Below, one piece after another: positions 8,121 to 16,848 of a stretch of 64,000 bases of DNA. The notes under the pieces were generated by a model. The model worked only from the letters and a program-made list of their open reading frames with translations, did no database searches and was not told where the DNA came from. Source of the DNA: Georgenia_B sunbinii (GTDB lineage: Bacteria > Actinomycetota > Actinomycetes > Actinomycetales > Actinomycetaceae); the NCBI RefSeq assembly GCF_036421855.1, contig NZ_JAZGOK010000001.1; one strand, written 5' to 3'. How positions within the stretch are numbered: the first letter of the stretch is position 1; the number at the start of each line of letters is the position of its first letter. A program made the translations under genes and the position numbers.

Positions 8121-11100
8121 CTAGACCAGGCAGCTGGGGCCGAGCAACGCCTTGAGGTCACCGAACAGCGCCGTCGACGGCAGCACCCGGAAGCTGTCCT
8201 CCAGACGCATCGTCGTCGCCCGGCCGGGGCTGGTGAGCCGCAGCCGCACCTCGGAGCGGCCGGGGTGGTCGGTGAGGATGCCCTTGAGCCGCTCGACGAG
8301 CGGTGCGGTGCACCGGCTGGCCGCCAGCGTCAGCTGCACCGGGCCGTCGGTCACCTGGGACACGTCCGGCAGCGTCATCTCCGCCGCGTAGATCGTCGGG
8401 ATGTCGTCACGCCGGTTGAGTCGACCCTTGACCGTGATGATCGAGTCCTCGGTGAGCATCGTGGACACCGTGGCGTAGCTCTGCGGGAAGAACAGCACCT
8501 CGATCGCGCCCTCGAGGTCCTCGACGGTGGCGATCGCCCACGGGTTGCCGTTCTTGGTCATCTTGCGCTGCAGCGACGTCACCAGGCCGGCGATGGTCAC
8601 CGTTGAGCCGTCGGAACGGCTCTCGTCGATCAGCAGCGCCGCGACGGAGGTGTCGGAGGCCCGCTGCAGGACGTGCTCGAGGCCGAACAACGGGTGGTCC
8701 GAGACGTACAGCCCGAGCATCTGCCGCTCGAAGGTGAGCTTCTCGCGCTTCTCCCACTCCGGCAGCGGCGGGATCTCCACGGTGAAGCCCGAACCGGCCG
8801 CGCCGTCGTCGCCGCCGAGCCCGGCGAACAGGTCGAACTGGCCGACGGCCTCGTTGCGCTTGACGTCGATGACCATGTCGATCGCCTCCTCGTGGCGCGC
8901 GACGAGCGAGCGACGGGTGTGACCCATGGTGTCGAAGGCACCGGCCTTGATCAGCGACTCGATGGTGCGCTTGTTGCACACCACCGCCGGCACCTTGTCG
9001 AGGAAGTCCTGGAAGGACGTGTACTCGCCCTTCGCCTCGCGAGTGGCGATGATCGCCTCGACGACGTTGGCTCCGACGTTGCGGATCGCCGCGAGCCCGA
9101 AGCGGATCTCGTTGCCGACGGCGGTGAAGCTCCCGGCGGAGGTGTTGACGTCCGGCGGCAGCACGGTGATGCCCATGTGCCGGGCCTCGCCGAGGTAGAG
9201 CCCGAGGCGTTCCTTGTTCACCTGGGTGGAGGTGAGGAGCGCAGCCATGTACTCGGTCGGGTGGTTGGCCTTGAGGTAGGCCGTCCAGTACGAGATCATC
9301 CCGTACGCCGCCGAGTGCGCCTTGTTGAAGGCGTAGTCGGAGAACGGCAGCAGGATGTCCCACAGCGTCTTGACGGCGGAGGCGGAGTAGCCGCGCTCGA
9401 GCATGCCGGCCTCGAAGCTGACGTACTGCTCGTCCAGCTCGGACTTCTTCTTCTTGCCCATCGCCCGGCGCAGCAGGTCGGCCTGTCCCAGCGTGTAGCC
9501 GGCGACCTTCTGCGCGATGGCCATCACCTGCTCCTGGTAGACGATGAGGCCGTAGGTGGTGCCGAGGATCTCGGCGAGCGGCTCGGCGAGCTCGGGGTGG
9601 ATCGCGTCGATCGGCTGCTGGCCGTTCTTGCGCAGCGCGTAGTTGGTGTGGGAGTTCGCTCCCATCGGCCCGGGCCGGTACAGCGCACCGACCGCGGAGA
9701 TGTCCTCGAAGTTGTCGGGGCGCATCAGCCGCAGCAGGGTCCGCATGCCGCTGCCGTCGAGCTGGAACACCCCGAGGGTATCGCCGCGGCCGAGCAGCTC
9801 GTAGGTAGCCGGGTCGTCGAGGGTGAGGTTCTCGAGGTCCGGCACCTCCTTGCCGTTGCGCTCGAGGTTCTCCAGCGCGTCGTCGAGCACGGTGAGGTTG
9901 CGCAGCCCGAGGAAGTCCATCTTCAGCAGCCCGAGCGCCTCGCACTGCGGGTAGTCGAACTGGGTGATCGTCGCGCCGTCCTGGGGGCGCAGCATCACCG
10001 GGATGATGTCCTGCAGCGGCTCGCTGGACATGATGACGGCGCAGGCGTGCACGCCCCACTGCCGCTTGATGCCCTCGAGCCCCTGCGCGGTCTCGACGAC
10101 GGCCTGCGCGTCCGGGTCCGCCGCGTGCATCTGGCGGAACTCCTCGGCCTCGCTGTAGCGCTTGTCGCGCGGGTCGAAGATGCCGGCGAGCGTGATGTCC
10201 TTGCCCATGATCGTCGGCGGCATCGCCTTGGTGAGCTTCTCCCCCATCTGGAACGGGAAGTCCAGCACCCGGGCGGAGTCCTTGAGCGCCTGCTTGGCCT
10301 TGATGGTGCCGTAGGTGATGACCTGCGCGACCCGGTCCTCGCCGTACTTGTCGGTGACGTACCGGATGACCTCCCCGCGCCGGCGCTCGTCGAAGTCGAC
10401 GTCGAAGTCGGGCATAGAGACGCGGTCGGGGTTGAGGAACCGTTCGAAGTACAGGCCGTGCACGAGCGGGTCGAGATCGGTGATCCGCAGGGCGAAGGCG
10501 ACCATCGACCCGGCGCCCGAGCCACGTCCGGGACCCACCCGGATGCCGTGGTCCTTGGCCCACTGGATGAAGTCGGCGACGACGAGGAAGTAGCCCGGGA
10601 AGCCCATCGAGGTGATGACCTCGACCTCGTAGCGAGCCTGCTTCTCGACGTCGGCGGGTACGCCCGCGGGGTAGCGGTAGGCCAGTCCCCGCTCGACCTC
10701 CTTGACGAACCACGAGTGCTCGTCCTCCCCGGCGGGCACCGGGAAGCGCGGCATGAAGTTCGCGCCGTCGGCGGCGGTGCGGAAGGTGACCTCACTCTGC
10801 TCGGCGACGAGCAGGGTGTTGTCGCATGACTCGGGCAGCTCGCGCCACAGCTCACGCATCTCGACGGCCGGACGCAGGTAGTACGTGTCGCCGGTGAACG
10901 CGAACCGGTTGCCGCCCTGGTCATAGCTCGGGTCGGTGAGCTTGGCACCGGACTGCAGCGCGAGCATGACCTCGTGGGTCTTGGCGTCGCCGGGCCGGGT
11001 GTAGTGGGAGTCGTTGGTCGCCAGCAGCGGGGCGCCGATGTCCTTGGCGAGCGAGAGGAGGTCCTTGATGGTGCGCCGCTCGATGTCCAGGCCGTGGTCC

Positions 11101-11687
11101 ATGAGCTCGACGTAGTAGTTCTCGCGACCGAAGATGTCCTGGTAGTCGCGGGCGGCCCGCAGCGCCTCGTCGTACTGACCGAGCCGCAGCCGGGTCTGCA
11201 CCTCTCCGGAGGGGCACCCGGTGGTGGCGGTGAGGCCCTCGGCGTAGGTGGTGATGAGCTCGCGGTCCATCCGCGGCCACTTGCCCATCTGGCCCTCGAG
11301 CGAGGCGCGCGAGCCGAGCCGGAACAGGTTGTTCATCCCGGTGTTGTTGCGCGCCAGCAGCGTCATGTGGGTGTAGGAGCCGCGGGCGGAGACGTCGTCG
11401 CGGCGCTGGTGCTCCTCGCCCCACAGCACCCGGGTCTTGTCGAAGCGTGAGGTGCCGGGCGTGACGTACGCCTCCATGCCGATGATCGGCTTGACGCCGT
11501 GCCGCTGCCCGGCGGACCAGAAGTCGTAGGCGCCGAAGAGGTAGCCGTGGTCGGTGATCGCGATCGCCTGCTGCCCGATCCGGGCCGCCTCGGCGACGAG
11601 GTCGTCGACCTTCGAGGCCCCGTCGAGCATCGAGTACTCGGTGTGGACGTGAAGGTGAACAAAGTCGTCAGATCCACCGGCAGCCAT
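8121..11687 (-). CDS. dnaE: DNA polymerase III alpha subunit
   Basis: The product has 1188 residues, the normal length for DnaE1. The N-terminal PHP domain begins with VHLHVHTEYSMLDG (residues ~8-21). The polymerase active site is visible as PDFDVDFDERRR near residue 420 and GPGRGSGAGS just before it. A helix-hairpin-helix region and a C-terminal OB fold (VTIAGLVTSLQRKMTKNGNPW) follow. It is the replicative polymerase that extends both leading and lagging strands. The ATG at 11687 was chosen because similarity starts at once; a start 13 codons upstream is possible. The region upstream holds repeat array B and a G-rich tract. Confidence 0.97.
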   Translation of the reverse strand: MAAGGSDDFVHLHVHTEYSMLDGASKVDDLVAEAARIGQQAIAITDHGYLFGAYDFWSAGQRHGVKPIIGMEAYVTPGTSRFDKTRVLWGEEHQRRDDVSARGSYTHMTLLARNNTGMNNLFRLGSRASLEGQMGKWPRMDRELITTYAEGLTATTGCPSGEVQTRLRLGQYDEALRAARDYQDIFGRENYYVELMDHGLDIERRTIKDLLSLAKDIGAPLLATNDSHYTRPGDAKTHEVMLALQSGAKLTDPSYDQGGNRFAFTGDTYYLRPAVEMRELWRELPESCDNTLLVAEQSEVTFRTAADGANFMPRFPVPAGEDEHSWFVKEVERGLAYRYPAGVPADVEKQARYEVEVITSMGFPGYFLVVADFIQWAKDHGIRVGPGRGSGAGSMVAFALRITDLDPLVHGLYFERFLNPDRVSMPDFDVDFDERRRGEVIRYVTDKYGEDRVAQVITYGTIKAKQALKDSARVLDFPFQMGEKLTKAMPPTIMGKDITLAGIFDPRDKRYSEAEEFRQMHAADPDAQAVVETAQGLEGIKRQWGVHACAVIMSSEPLQDIIPVMLRPQDGATITQFDYPQCEALGLLKMDFLGLRNLTVLDDALENLERNGKEVPDLENLTLDDPATYELLGRGDTLGVFQLDGSGMRTLLRLMRPDNFEDISAVGALYRPGPMGANSHTNYALRKNGQQPIDAIHPELAEPLAEILGTTYGLIVYQEQVMAIAQKVAGYTLGQADLLRRAMGKKKKSELDEQYVSFEAGMLERGYSASAVKTLWDILLPFSDYAFNKAHSAAYGMISYWTAYLKANHPTEYMAALLTSTQVNKERLGLYLGEARHMGITVLPPDVNTSAGSFTAVGNEIRFGLAAIRNVGANVVEAIIATREAKGEYTSFQDFLDKVPAVVCNKRTIESLIKAGAFDTMGHTRRSLVARHEEAIDMVIDVKRNEAVGQFDLFAGLGGDDGAAGSGFTVEIPPLPEWEKREKLTFERQMLGLYVSDHPLFGLEHVLQRASDTSVAALLIDESRSDGSTVTIAGLVTSLQRKMTKNGNPWAIATVEDLEGAIEVLFFPQSYATVSTMLTEDSIITVKGRLNRRDDIPTIYAAEMTLPDVSQVTDGPVQLTLAASRCTAPLVERLKGILTDHPGRSEVRLRLTSPGRATTMRLEDSFRVLPSTALFGDLKALLGPSCLV

Positions 11688-11764
11688 GCCTGCAAGTCTA
11701 GGTCGGTGACGCGAGCTCCCGGACAACCGGCCCGTCAGCCCACGTGCCGCGGCGTGTCGCGCGT

Positions 11765-11836
11765 GGACAATCCCGCTCTCGCGGACAAGTCTGCTGTCGC
11801 GGACAAGTCTGCTGTCGGTGACAAGTCTGCTGTCGG
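11765..11836. repeat. 18-bp tandem repeat array B (4 units)
   Basis: Four tandem 18-bp units on the + strand, GGACAAGTCTGCTGTCGC with variants, which is the reverse complement of the array A unit. The first unit is divergent (GGACAATCCCGCTCTCGC), as is the outermost unit of array A in the same orientation (reverse complement of 7010-7027). The array lies 78 nt upstream of the dnaE start and directly abuts the G-rich tract. Confidence 0.93.
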
Positions 11837-11837
11837 C

Positions 11838-11904
11838 GGGTGGGGGTGGGTGGGTGGGGTGGGGTGGGGTGGGGTGGGTGGGTGGGGGTGGGGTGGGGTG
11901 GGGG
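11838..11904 (+). repeat. G-rich low-complexity tract (G-quadruplex-prone)
   Basis: About 67 nt of GGG, GGGG and GGGGG runs separated by single T residues on the + strand. It gives many possible four-run combinations for an intramolecular G-quadruplex. It sits between the stop of the GNAT gene and repeat array B, in the upstream region of dnaE. On the transcribed RNA of the minus-strand genes it would be C-rich. Confidence 0.9.
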
Positions 11905-11907
11905 CGG

Positions 11908-12378
11908 TCAGGAGGGCAGGGTGCGGGCCATGTCGCGGTGCCAGATGCCGGCGTCGAGGTAGCGCTGCTCGTCGTCGACGACGGCGAAGCCGAGCCGCTC
12001 GTAGAAGCCGATCGCGGTCTCCTGGGCGCTGAGCGCCACGCGGACCGCGGGGGGCTGGCCGGCGGCGTGCGCGGCGAGCGCGATCGCGCTCAGCTCGGTG
12101 ACAAGCATCGCCCCGATCCCCCGCCCCCGGGCCGTCCGGCGAACCGCCAGCCGGCCGAGGTGCACCTCACCCGGGCCGTCGCGCAGCAGCCGGCCGGTAC
12201 CGAGCGCAGTGCCATCGGCGTCCAGAGCGAGCACGTGGCTCGTCGTCGCCTCGGTGTCGTGCTCGTCGACCTCGACGTCCTGCGGGACGCCCTGCTCGTC
12301 GACGAACACCTCGAAGCGGACCCGCCACGCGTCCTCGAGCTGGGCCCGGGTAGTCACCCGCACCACCGCCACGCTCAC
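11908..12378 (-). CDS. GNAT-family N-acetyltransferase
   Basis: The product has 156 residues from a GTG at 12378 that overlaps the stop of the upstream pseudouridine synthase gene by four bases (GTGA). This implies translational coupling. The N-terminal VRFEVFVDEQGVPQDVEVDEHD motif and the acetyl-CoA-binding RRTARGRGIGAMLV loop (near residue 85) identify the family. GFYERLGFAVVDDE near the end is the typical beta5-alpha4 segment. The acceptor substrate cannot be inferred. It is the last gene of the lspA-rluD string. Confidence 0.85.
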   Translation of the reverse strand: MSVAVVRVTTRAQLEDAWRVRFEVFVDEQGVPQDVEVDEHDTEATTSHVLALDADGTALGTGRLLRDGPGEVHLGRLAVRRTARGRGIGAMLVTELSAIALAAHAAGQPPAVRVALSAQETAIGFYERLGFAVVDDEQRYLDAGIWHRDMARTLPS

Positions 12379-13289
12379 CCGCGCATCGCCTCGAGCGCGG
12401 CGGCGAGATCCGCCGGGTACTCGCTGGTGACGACGACGGGGCGGCCGTCGCGGGGGTGGTCGAAGGCGAGCCGCATCGCGTGCAGCCACTGCCGGGTGAG
12501 CCCGAGCCGCTCGGCGAGGAGCGGGTCGGCGCCGTAGGTGGTGTCGCCCACGCACGGGTGGCGCACCGCCGAGGTGTGGACGCGGATCTGGTGGGTGCGG
12601 CCGGTCTCGAGGTCGATCTCCAGCAGCGACGCGCCGGGCATCGCCTCGAGGGTCCGGTAGTGGGTGACCGCGTGCTTGCCGTCGGCGACGACGGCGAACC
12701 GGTAGTCGTGGCTCGGGTGGCGCCCGACCGGGGCGTCGATGGTGCCGTTGAGCGGGTCCATGTGCCCCTGGACGAGGGCGTGGTAGATCTTGTGCACGGT
12801 GCGTTCCTTGAACGCCCGCTTGAGGCCGGTGTAGGCGAGGTCGCTCTTGGCCACCGCCATCAGCCCGGAGGTGCCGGCGTCGAGCCGGTGGACGATCCCC
12901 TGCCGCTCCGCTGGGCCGAACGAGGACACCTGGAAGCCGGCGGCGCGCAACCCGCCGACGACGGTCGGTCCGGTCCAGCCCGGGCTCGGGTGGGCAGCCA
13001 CCCCCACCGGCTTGTCGACGACGACGAGGTCCTCGTCCTCGTAAGCGATGGCCAGCCCGACGACCGGCTCCGGCGGCGGCGTGGCGGTCTCCGGCATGGT
13101 CACCTCGAGCCAGCCGCCGGCGACGAGCCGGTCGGACTTACCGAGCTCTCGGCCGTCGAGCAGGACGGCGCCGGCCTGGGCGATCTCGGCGGCCCGGGTG
13201 CGGGAGAAGCCGAGCAGCCGTGCCAGCGCGGCGTCGACCCGTTCCCCGGCCAGGCCCTCGGGCACCGGCAGCGCGCGGATGTCAGCCAT
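12375..13289 (-). CDS. RluD/RluA-family pseudouridine synthase
   Basis: The product has 304 residues. It starts with an S4 domain (ERVDAALARLLGFSRTRAAEIAQAGAVLLDGR), followed by the catalytic domain. The active-site motif HRLDAGTSGLMAVAK carries the catalytic aspartate, and GRTHQIRVHTSAVRHPCVGD is the conserved family block. RluD-type enzymes isomerise uridines in 23S rRNA helix 69. The ATG at 13289 overlaps the stop of lspA by eight nucleotides (ATGGCTGA), so the two are coupled. The exact rRNA positions modified cannot be read from sequence. Confidence 0.92.
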   Translation of the reverse strand: MADIRALPVPEGLAGERVDAALARLLGFSRTRAAEIAQAGAVLLDGRELGKSDRLVAGGWLEVTMPETATPPPEPVVGLAIAYEDEDLVVVDKPVGVAAHPSPGWTGPTVVGGLRAAGFQVSSFGPAERQGIVHRLDAGTSGLMAVAKSDLAYTGLKRAFKERTVHKIYHALVQGHMDPLNGTIDAPVGRHPSHDYRFAVVADGKHAVTHYRTLEAMPGASLLEIDLETGRTHQIRVHTSAVRHPCVGDTTYGADPLLAERLGLTRQWLHAMRLAFDHPRDGRPVVVTSEYPADLAAALEAMRG

Positions 13290-14148
13290 CGTCGGAGGTG
13301 GCGGTGCGCATGTCACGGCGGCTGCGCCAGCGGGGCCGCTCCATCGGCGGGTGCGTCGGCTCGTCGGCGGCACCGTCCGGCGTGGCCGGGCCGGCAGGCA
13401 GCGGCTCTGGCGGCAGCGGGTCCGCGGGGCGCTCCGGGCTCACCTCGGTGGCGTCGTCGAGCGAGGTCTCGTGCTGAGCGGCGGGCCGGCCGTCGGAGAC
13501 CCAGCGGGCGAGGTCGACGTCGTCGTCCCCGCCGGCTGCGGGTGCCACCAGCGGGGTGAACTCGTCGTCGTCGACGTCCGGCTCCTCGCTCAGCAGCGTG
13601 TCGTCGCCGTCCACGGCCACCGGCTCGGCGGAGTCGGTGCTCGAGACCCGCCGACCATCGATCTCCAGCCCGATGAGCGCGAGGACCGCCACGAGGACCG
13701 CCGCGCCGACGATCGCGATGTCAGCGACGTTGCCGACGAACCAGCCGTTGTAGTTGATGAAGTCGACGACGTGCCCCTGGGCGAAGCCGGGGTCGCGGAC
13801 CAGCCGGTCCGTGAGGTTGCCGAGGGCCCCGCCGAGCAGCAGCCCGAGGGCGACCGCCCACGACTTCGAGCGCAGCTTGCGCGCCACCCGCAGGACGACG
13901 ACGACCACCACGGCGGCGACGATGGTCAGCACCCAGGTCATCCCGGTTGCCATCGAGAACGCGGCGCCCGGGTTGAAGATCAGCTGCCAGCCGAGGTAGT
14001 CCCCGATGATCGGCACGACCACGCGGGGTGTGAGCCGCTCGACGGCGTAGAACTTGCTCAGCTGGTCGATCGCGAAGACCACCAGCGCGATGACGATCAG
14101 CGCCCCGACCAGCCTGGGCTTGCCGCGCGTCGGCTCGGTCGCTGTCAT
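13282..14148 (-). CDS. lspA: Lipoprotein signal peptidase II with acidic C-terminal extension
   Basis: The product has 288 residues against about 160-200 for most LspA proteins. Four membrane segments lie within residues 12-162. The catalytic aspartates are D114 in GNLTDR and D143 in GNVADIAI, and NPGAAFS at about 59-65 is the conserved substrate-pocket motif. The enzyme removes signal peptides from prolipoproteins after lipidation. Residues ~165-288 form a long, acidic, proline-rich cytoplasmic tail with no recognised domain. GAGGGG lies upstream of the ATG at 14148. It precedes and overlaps rluD. Confidence 0.93.
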   Translation of the reverse strand: MTATEPTRGKPRLVGALIVIALVVFAIDQLSKFYAVERLTPRVVVPIIGDYLGWQLIFNPGAAFSMATGMTWVLTIVAAVVVVVVLRVARKLRSKSWAVALGLLLGGALGNLTDRLVRDPGFAQGHVVDFINYNGWFVGNVADIAIVGAAVLVAVLALIGLEIDGRRVSSTDSAEPVAVDGDDTLLSEEPDVDDDEFTPLVAPAAGGDDDVDLARWVSDGRPAAQHETSLDDATEVSPERPADPLPPEPLPAGPATPDGAADEPTHPPMERPRWRSRRDMRTATSDDG

Positions 14149-14173
14149 CGTTGTTTCCCCTCGACGCAACTCA

Positions 14174-14200
14174 GCGGCGGCAGTCCCGAGGGACCGCCGC
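14174..14200. terminator. Hairpin between divIVA and lspA
   Basis: GCGGCGG at 14174-14180 can pair with CCGCCGC at 14194-14200, with an inner GTCCC/GGGAC stem. The stem is GC-only and lies just after the divIVA stop, so it could act as a terminator or attenuator. There is no T tract. Confidence 0.4.
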
Positions 14201-14213
14201 CGCCGATGCTCAC

Positions 14214-14900
14214 TCAGTGACCGAACTGCGGTGCGTTCTGCTCGCCGCGGCCCGAGACGTTGCCGCGACCCTCGACGTCGCTCAGCAGCGACTCGAGGTA
14301 GCTCTTGAGGCGGGTGCGGTAGTCCCGCTCGAAGACGCGCAGCTCGTCGATCTTGCGCTCGAGGAGCGAACGCTCCTGCTCGAGCTGGGCGAGCGTGCGG
14401 TTGTGGGTGTCCTCGGCCTCACGGACGATGCGGTCGGCCTCGGTCTTGGCCTCGTGGAGGACACGGTCGCCCTCCGCCTTGCCGTTGGAGACGTACTCGT
14501 CGTGGACCTTCTGTGCCAGCGCGAGCATCCCGGCGGCTGACGTCGGCGCGTCGCCGGCGTCCGCCTGCACGGCGGCGGCAGGGGCGAAGCTGGCGGCAAC
14601 CTCGGGCTCAACCTCGGGCTCGGGCTCCGGTGCGGCCTGCGGCTCGGGCTCCACCTCGACGACCGGCTCGGGAGCGGTCTCGACCGGCGCGGCTACGGCC
14701 TCGCCGCTGCTCAGCTCACTGACGCGACGCTCGGCGGCGGCGAGCTTGGCCTTGAGCTCCTCGTTCTCGTTCTGCAACGAGCTCAGGGTGTTGACGACCT
14801 CGTCCAGGAAGTCATCGACCTCGTCCTGATCGTAGCCTTCACGGAACTTCGTTGGCTGAAACTTCTTGTTCAGCACGTCGTCTGCAGTGAGCAGCGCCAT
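14214..14900 (-). CDS. divIVA: DivIVA/Wag31 polar growth scaffold
   Basis: The product has 228 residues. The N-terminal membrane-binding DivIVA domain reads LTADDVLNKKFQPTKFREGY and DQDEVDDFLDEVVN (residues 4-37). A first coiled coil follows, then a low-complexity Ala/Pro/Glu linker (~residues 66-120). A second long coiled coil begins near ALAQKVHDEYVSNGKAEGD and runs to the C-terminus. In actinobacteria this essential protein marks curved membrane at poles and septa and directs peptidoglycan synthesis. GAGGTGA lies 7 nt before the ATG. The gene ends the conserved ftsZ-pgeF-sepF-yggT-divIVA order. Confidence 0.95.
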   Translation of the reverse strand: MALLTADDVLNKKFQPTKFREGYDQDEVDDFLDEVVNTLSSLQNENEELKAKLAAAERRVSELSSGEAVAAPVETAPEPVVEVEPEPQAAPEPEPEVEPEVAASFAPAAAVQADAGDAPTSAAGMLALAQKVHDEYVSNGKAEGDRVLHEAKTEADRIVREAEDTHNRTLAQLEQERSLLERKIDELRVFERDYRTRLKSYLESLLSDVEGRGNVSGRGEQNAPQFGH

Positions 14901-15017
14901 CAGTCGTCACCTCGGTTGTCCGGTCATTCGGTTGTGAGCTCATCGTTGCGCGACTCACGGCTCCACGTTAGCGGAACGTCACTATGGCACGAATCGCGCC
15001 ACGAGGTGAAACACGCC

Positions 15018-15305
15018 TCAGGACAGTCGTGCCGCGAACTGCATCGCGATGCTTACCGCAAGGAAAAGGATGATGAAGCCCAGGTCAAGTGCTACCGGAC
15101 CGAGCCGCAGCGCCGGGATGTAGCGCCGCAGCCAGCTCAGCGGCGGGTCGGTCAGGGTGTAGACGAGCTCAGCCACCAGCAGCAGCGGGCCACGAGGTCG
15201 CCAGTCCCTGGAGAACACCTGGATCCAGTCGAGCACCAGCCGGCCGATGAGAACCAGCAGGTAGAGCAGGAGCAGGAAGTAGAGGACTGCGAAGACTGCG
15301 GACAC
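15018..15305 (-). CDS. YggT-family membrane protein
   Basis: The product has 95 residues with two hydrophobic segments, residues ~3-28 and ~68-90. The motif RLVLDWIQVFSRDW and the following TDPPLSWLRRYIPALRLGPVALDLGFI are diagnostic of the YggT family. It lies between sepF and divIVA, as in most actinobacteria, and is suspected to support division or membrane organisation. It begins 2 nt after the sepF stop, so the two are probably co-translated. Confidence 0.9.
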   Translation of the reverse strand: MSAVFAVLYFLLLLYLLVLIGRLVLDWIQVFSRDWRPRGPLLLVAELVYTLTDPPLSWLRRYIPALRLGPVALDLGFIILFLAVSIAMQFAARLS

Positions 15306-15307
15306 CG

Positions 15308-15787
15308 TCAGCTCTGGTTGAACAGGCGTCCCGGCCCACCATCGGGCTCACCGGTGTCGGTGGCGACCTCGACGCTGGCCGGGGAGAGCAGGAAGACCCG
15401 GTTGGTGACGCGCTCGATGGCGCCGTGGAGCCCGAAGACCAGTCCGGCGGAGAAGTCCACCATCCGCTTGGCCTCGGTCTCGCTCATCCCGGTGAGGTTC
15501 ATGATCACCGGCGTGCCGTCACGGAACGACTCGCCGATGACCCGTGCCTCGTTGTACGTGGTGGGGTGGACGGTGCTGATCCGGCGCAGGTCCGGCTCGG
15601 CCGGCTCCGGCGCGGGCACGACGCGCATCGGCGTCACCTGCGCGGTCCGCTCGACGGGCTCGGGACGCTCGGTGCGCTCCGGCTCGCGGTGGTCCTCGGC
15701 GTAGTGGCCCTCGACCTCGTGGTACTCACCGGCCTCGTCCTCGGCAAGCCCGAGGTAGGCCATCGTCTTGCGCAGTGCTCCGGCCAT
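15308..15787 (-). CDS. sepF: Cell division protein SepF
   Basis: The product has 159 residues. An N-terminal amphipathic segment (AGALRKTMAYLGLAED) would bind the membrane. A variable acidic and proline-rich linker spans ~17-75. The SepF core follows, with STVHPTTYNEARVIGESFRDG and PVIMNLTGMSETEAKRMVDFSAGLVFG. SepF anchors FtsZ filaments to the membrane in organisms that lack FtsA, which fits the absence of ftsA from this cluster. The ATG is at 15787. Confidence 0.95.
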   Translation of the reverse strand: MAGALRKTMAYLGLAEDEAGEYHEVEGHYAEDHREPERTERPEPVERTAQVTPMRVVPAPEPAEPDLRRISTVHPTTYNEARVIGESFRDGTPVIMNLTGMSETEAKRMVDFSAGLVFGLHGAIERVTNRVFLLSPASVEVATDTGEPDGGPGRLFNQS

Positions 15788-15923
15788 GGCTGCTCCTCAT
15801 CGTGGGTTCGCGCGATCACACTCGTGCCGCTTCCACGTGTGACGCTAGACCAGCACCGCACCAGATGGCGCACCACCGCACGGCGTGTCGCGCGCCGGCC
15901 TCCTCGGGCCGCCCGGGGAGCAC

Positions 15924-16821
15924 TCACCGCCGACGCTGGACGATCCCGGCGAACCGTCCGGTGACGCCGTCGCGGCGGTAGGAGTAGAGGGCGGGGTCCT
16001 CGTACGTGCACGCCGCGTGCTGCTCGACGCGGCGCACCCCGGCGGCCGCGAGCTGACCACGCACGCCGGCGGCGACGTCGAGCGCGGGCGTCTGCCACGA
16101 GGTCGTCGCGTGCGCCGCGGGGACGACGGCGGCCACCTCGGCGCGCAGCTCGGCGGGCACCTCGTAGCAGTGTCCGCAGATGCTCGGCCCAAGGCTGGCG
16201 TACAGCCGCGGCAGCGCGGCCCCCGCGTCGGCGAGCCGCTCCAGCGTGGCCCCGACGACGCCGGCCACCAGGCCCTGCCGGCCGACGTGCACCGCGGCGA
16301 CGAGGCCGCCGTCGGGGGTGGCGAGCAGCAGCGGCACGCAGTCCGCCACCATCACCGCCACCGCCACCGGGGCCACCCCGGCCGGGCCCGCGGGAGACGA
16401 GCCGACCAGCGAGTCGTGCGCCCCCATCGTCGTGCGGCCCGCGCCCGGTGGCCGGGCCACGACGCGGACCGACCGGCCGTGGCGCTGGCTCATCCAGGCG
16501 ACGCGGCCGCCGGCCCACCGGTCGAGGAGGTCGCGGTTGGCGAGGACACGGTCGACGTCGTCATCGACGTGCAGGCCGAGGTTGAGCCCGCCGGTGCCGT
16601 CGGCCGAGCCGTAACGCCCCCAGGAGACGCCGCCGGGGGGGGGGGGGGGGGGGAAAAAAAAAAAAAAAAAAAAAACCAACAAACAAAAAAAAAAAAAAAA
16701 ANAGCCCGCCGGTGCCGTCGGCCGAGCCGTAACGCCCCCAGGAGACGCCGCCGGCGCGCGTGGTGAAGCCACCACGCGCGCCGGGACCGAGATCGGCGGG
16801 GAGCAGGTCGAGGACGGTCAC
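15924..16821 (-). CDS. pgeF: PgeF-type laccase-domain protein, reading frame broken by an apparent assembly error
   Basis: The start is a GTG at 16821 (TVLDLLPADLGPGARGGFTTR). The reading frame is lost in a 118-nt excess at 16585-16754 and resumes in another frame to the stop at 15924. Removing 118 nt restores a 259-residue protein. Metal-site motifs are MVADCVPLLLATPDGGLVAAVHVGRQG and GPSICGHCYEV, typical of the YfiH/PgeF family. Known members hydrolyse mis-incorporated amino acids from peptidoglycan precursors or act as purine nucleosidases. The gene follows ftsZ by 27 nt. The yggS gene that often follows pgeF in actinobacteria is absent here. Confidence 0.85.
16585..16754. other. Assembly artefact: 52-bp duplication around a poly-G/poly-A/N insert
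   Basis: The 52 bases at 16585-16636 recur exactly at 16703-16754. Between them lie the rest of a 19-nt G run (16635-16653), 22 A residues, a CCAAC AAAC segment, a further A run and one N at 16702. Such low-complexity filler with an ambiguous base, flanked by an exact duplicate, looks like unresolved read-tail sequence joined into the contig. It inserts 118 nt, which is not a multiple of three, into pgeF. Confidence 0.93.
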
Positions 16822-16848
16822 GGGCCGGCCGTTCTCCTGCGTCCCCGC

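Noticed and set aside
15924..16775. Shorter PgeF protein starting in the duplicated region with a poly-Phe stretch
   Set aside because: The Phe run is a translation of the poly-A artefact; the true N-terminus lies at 16821.
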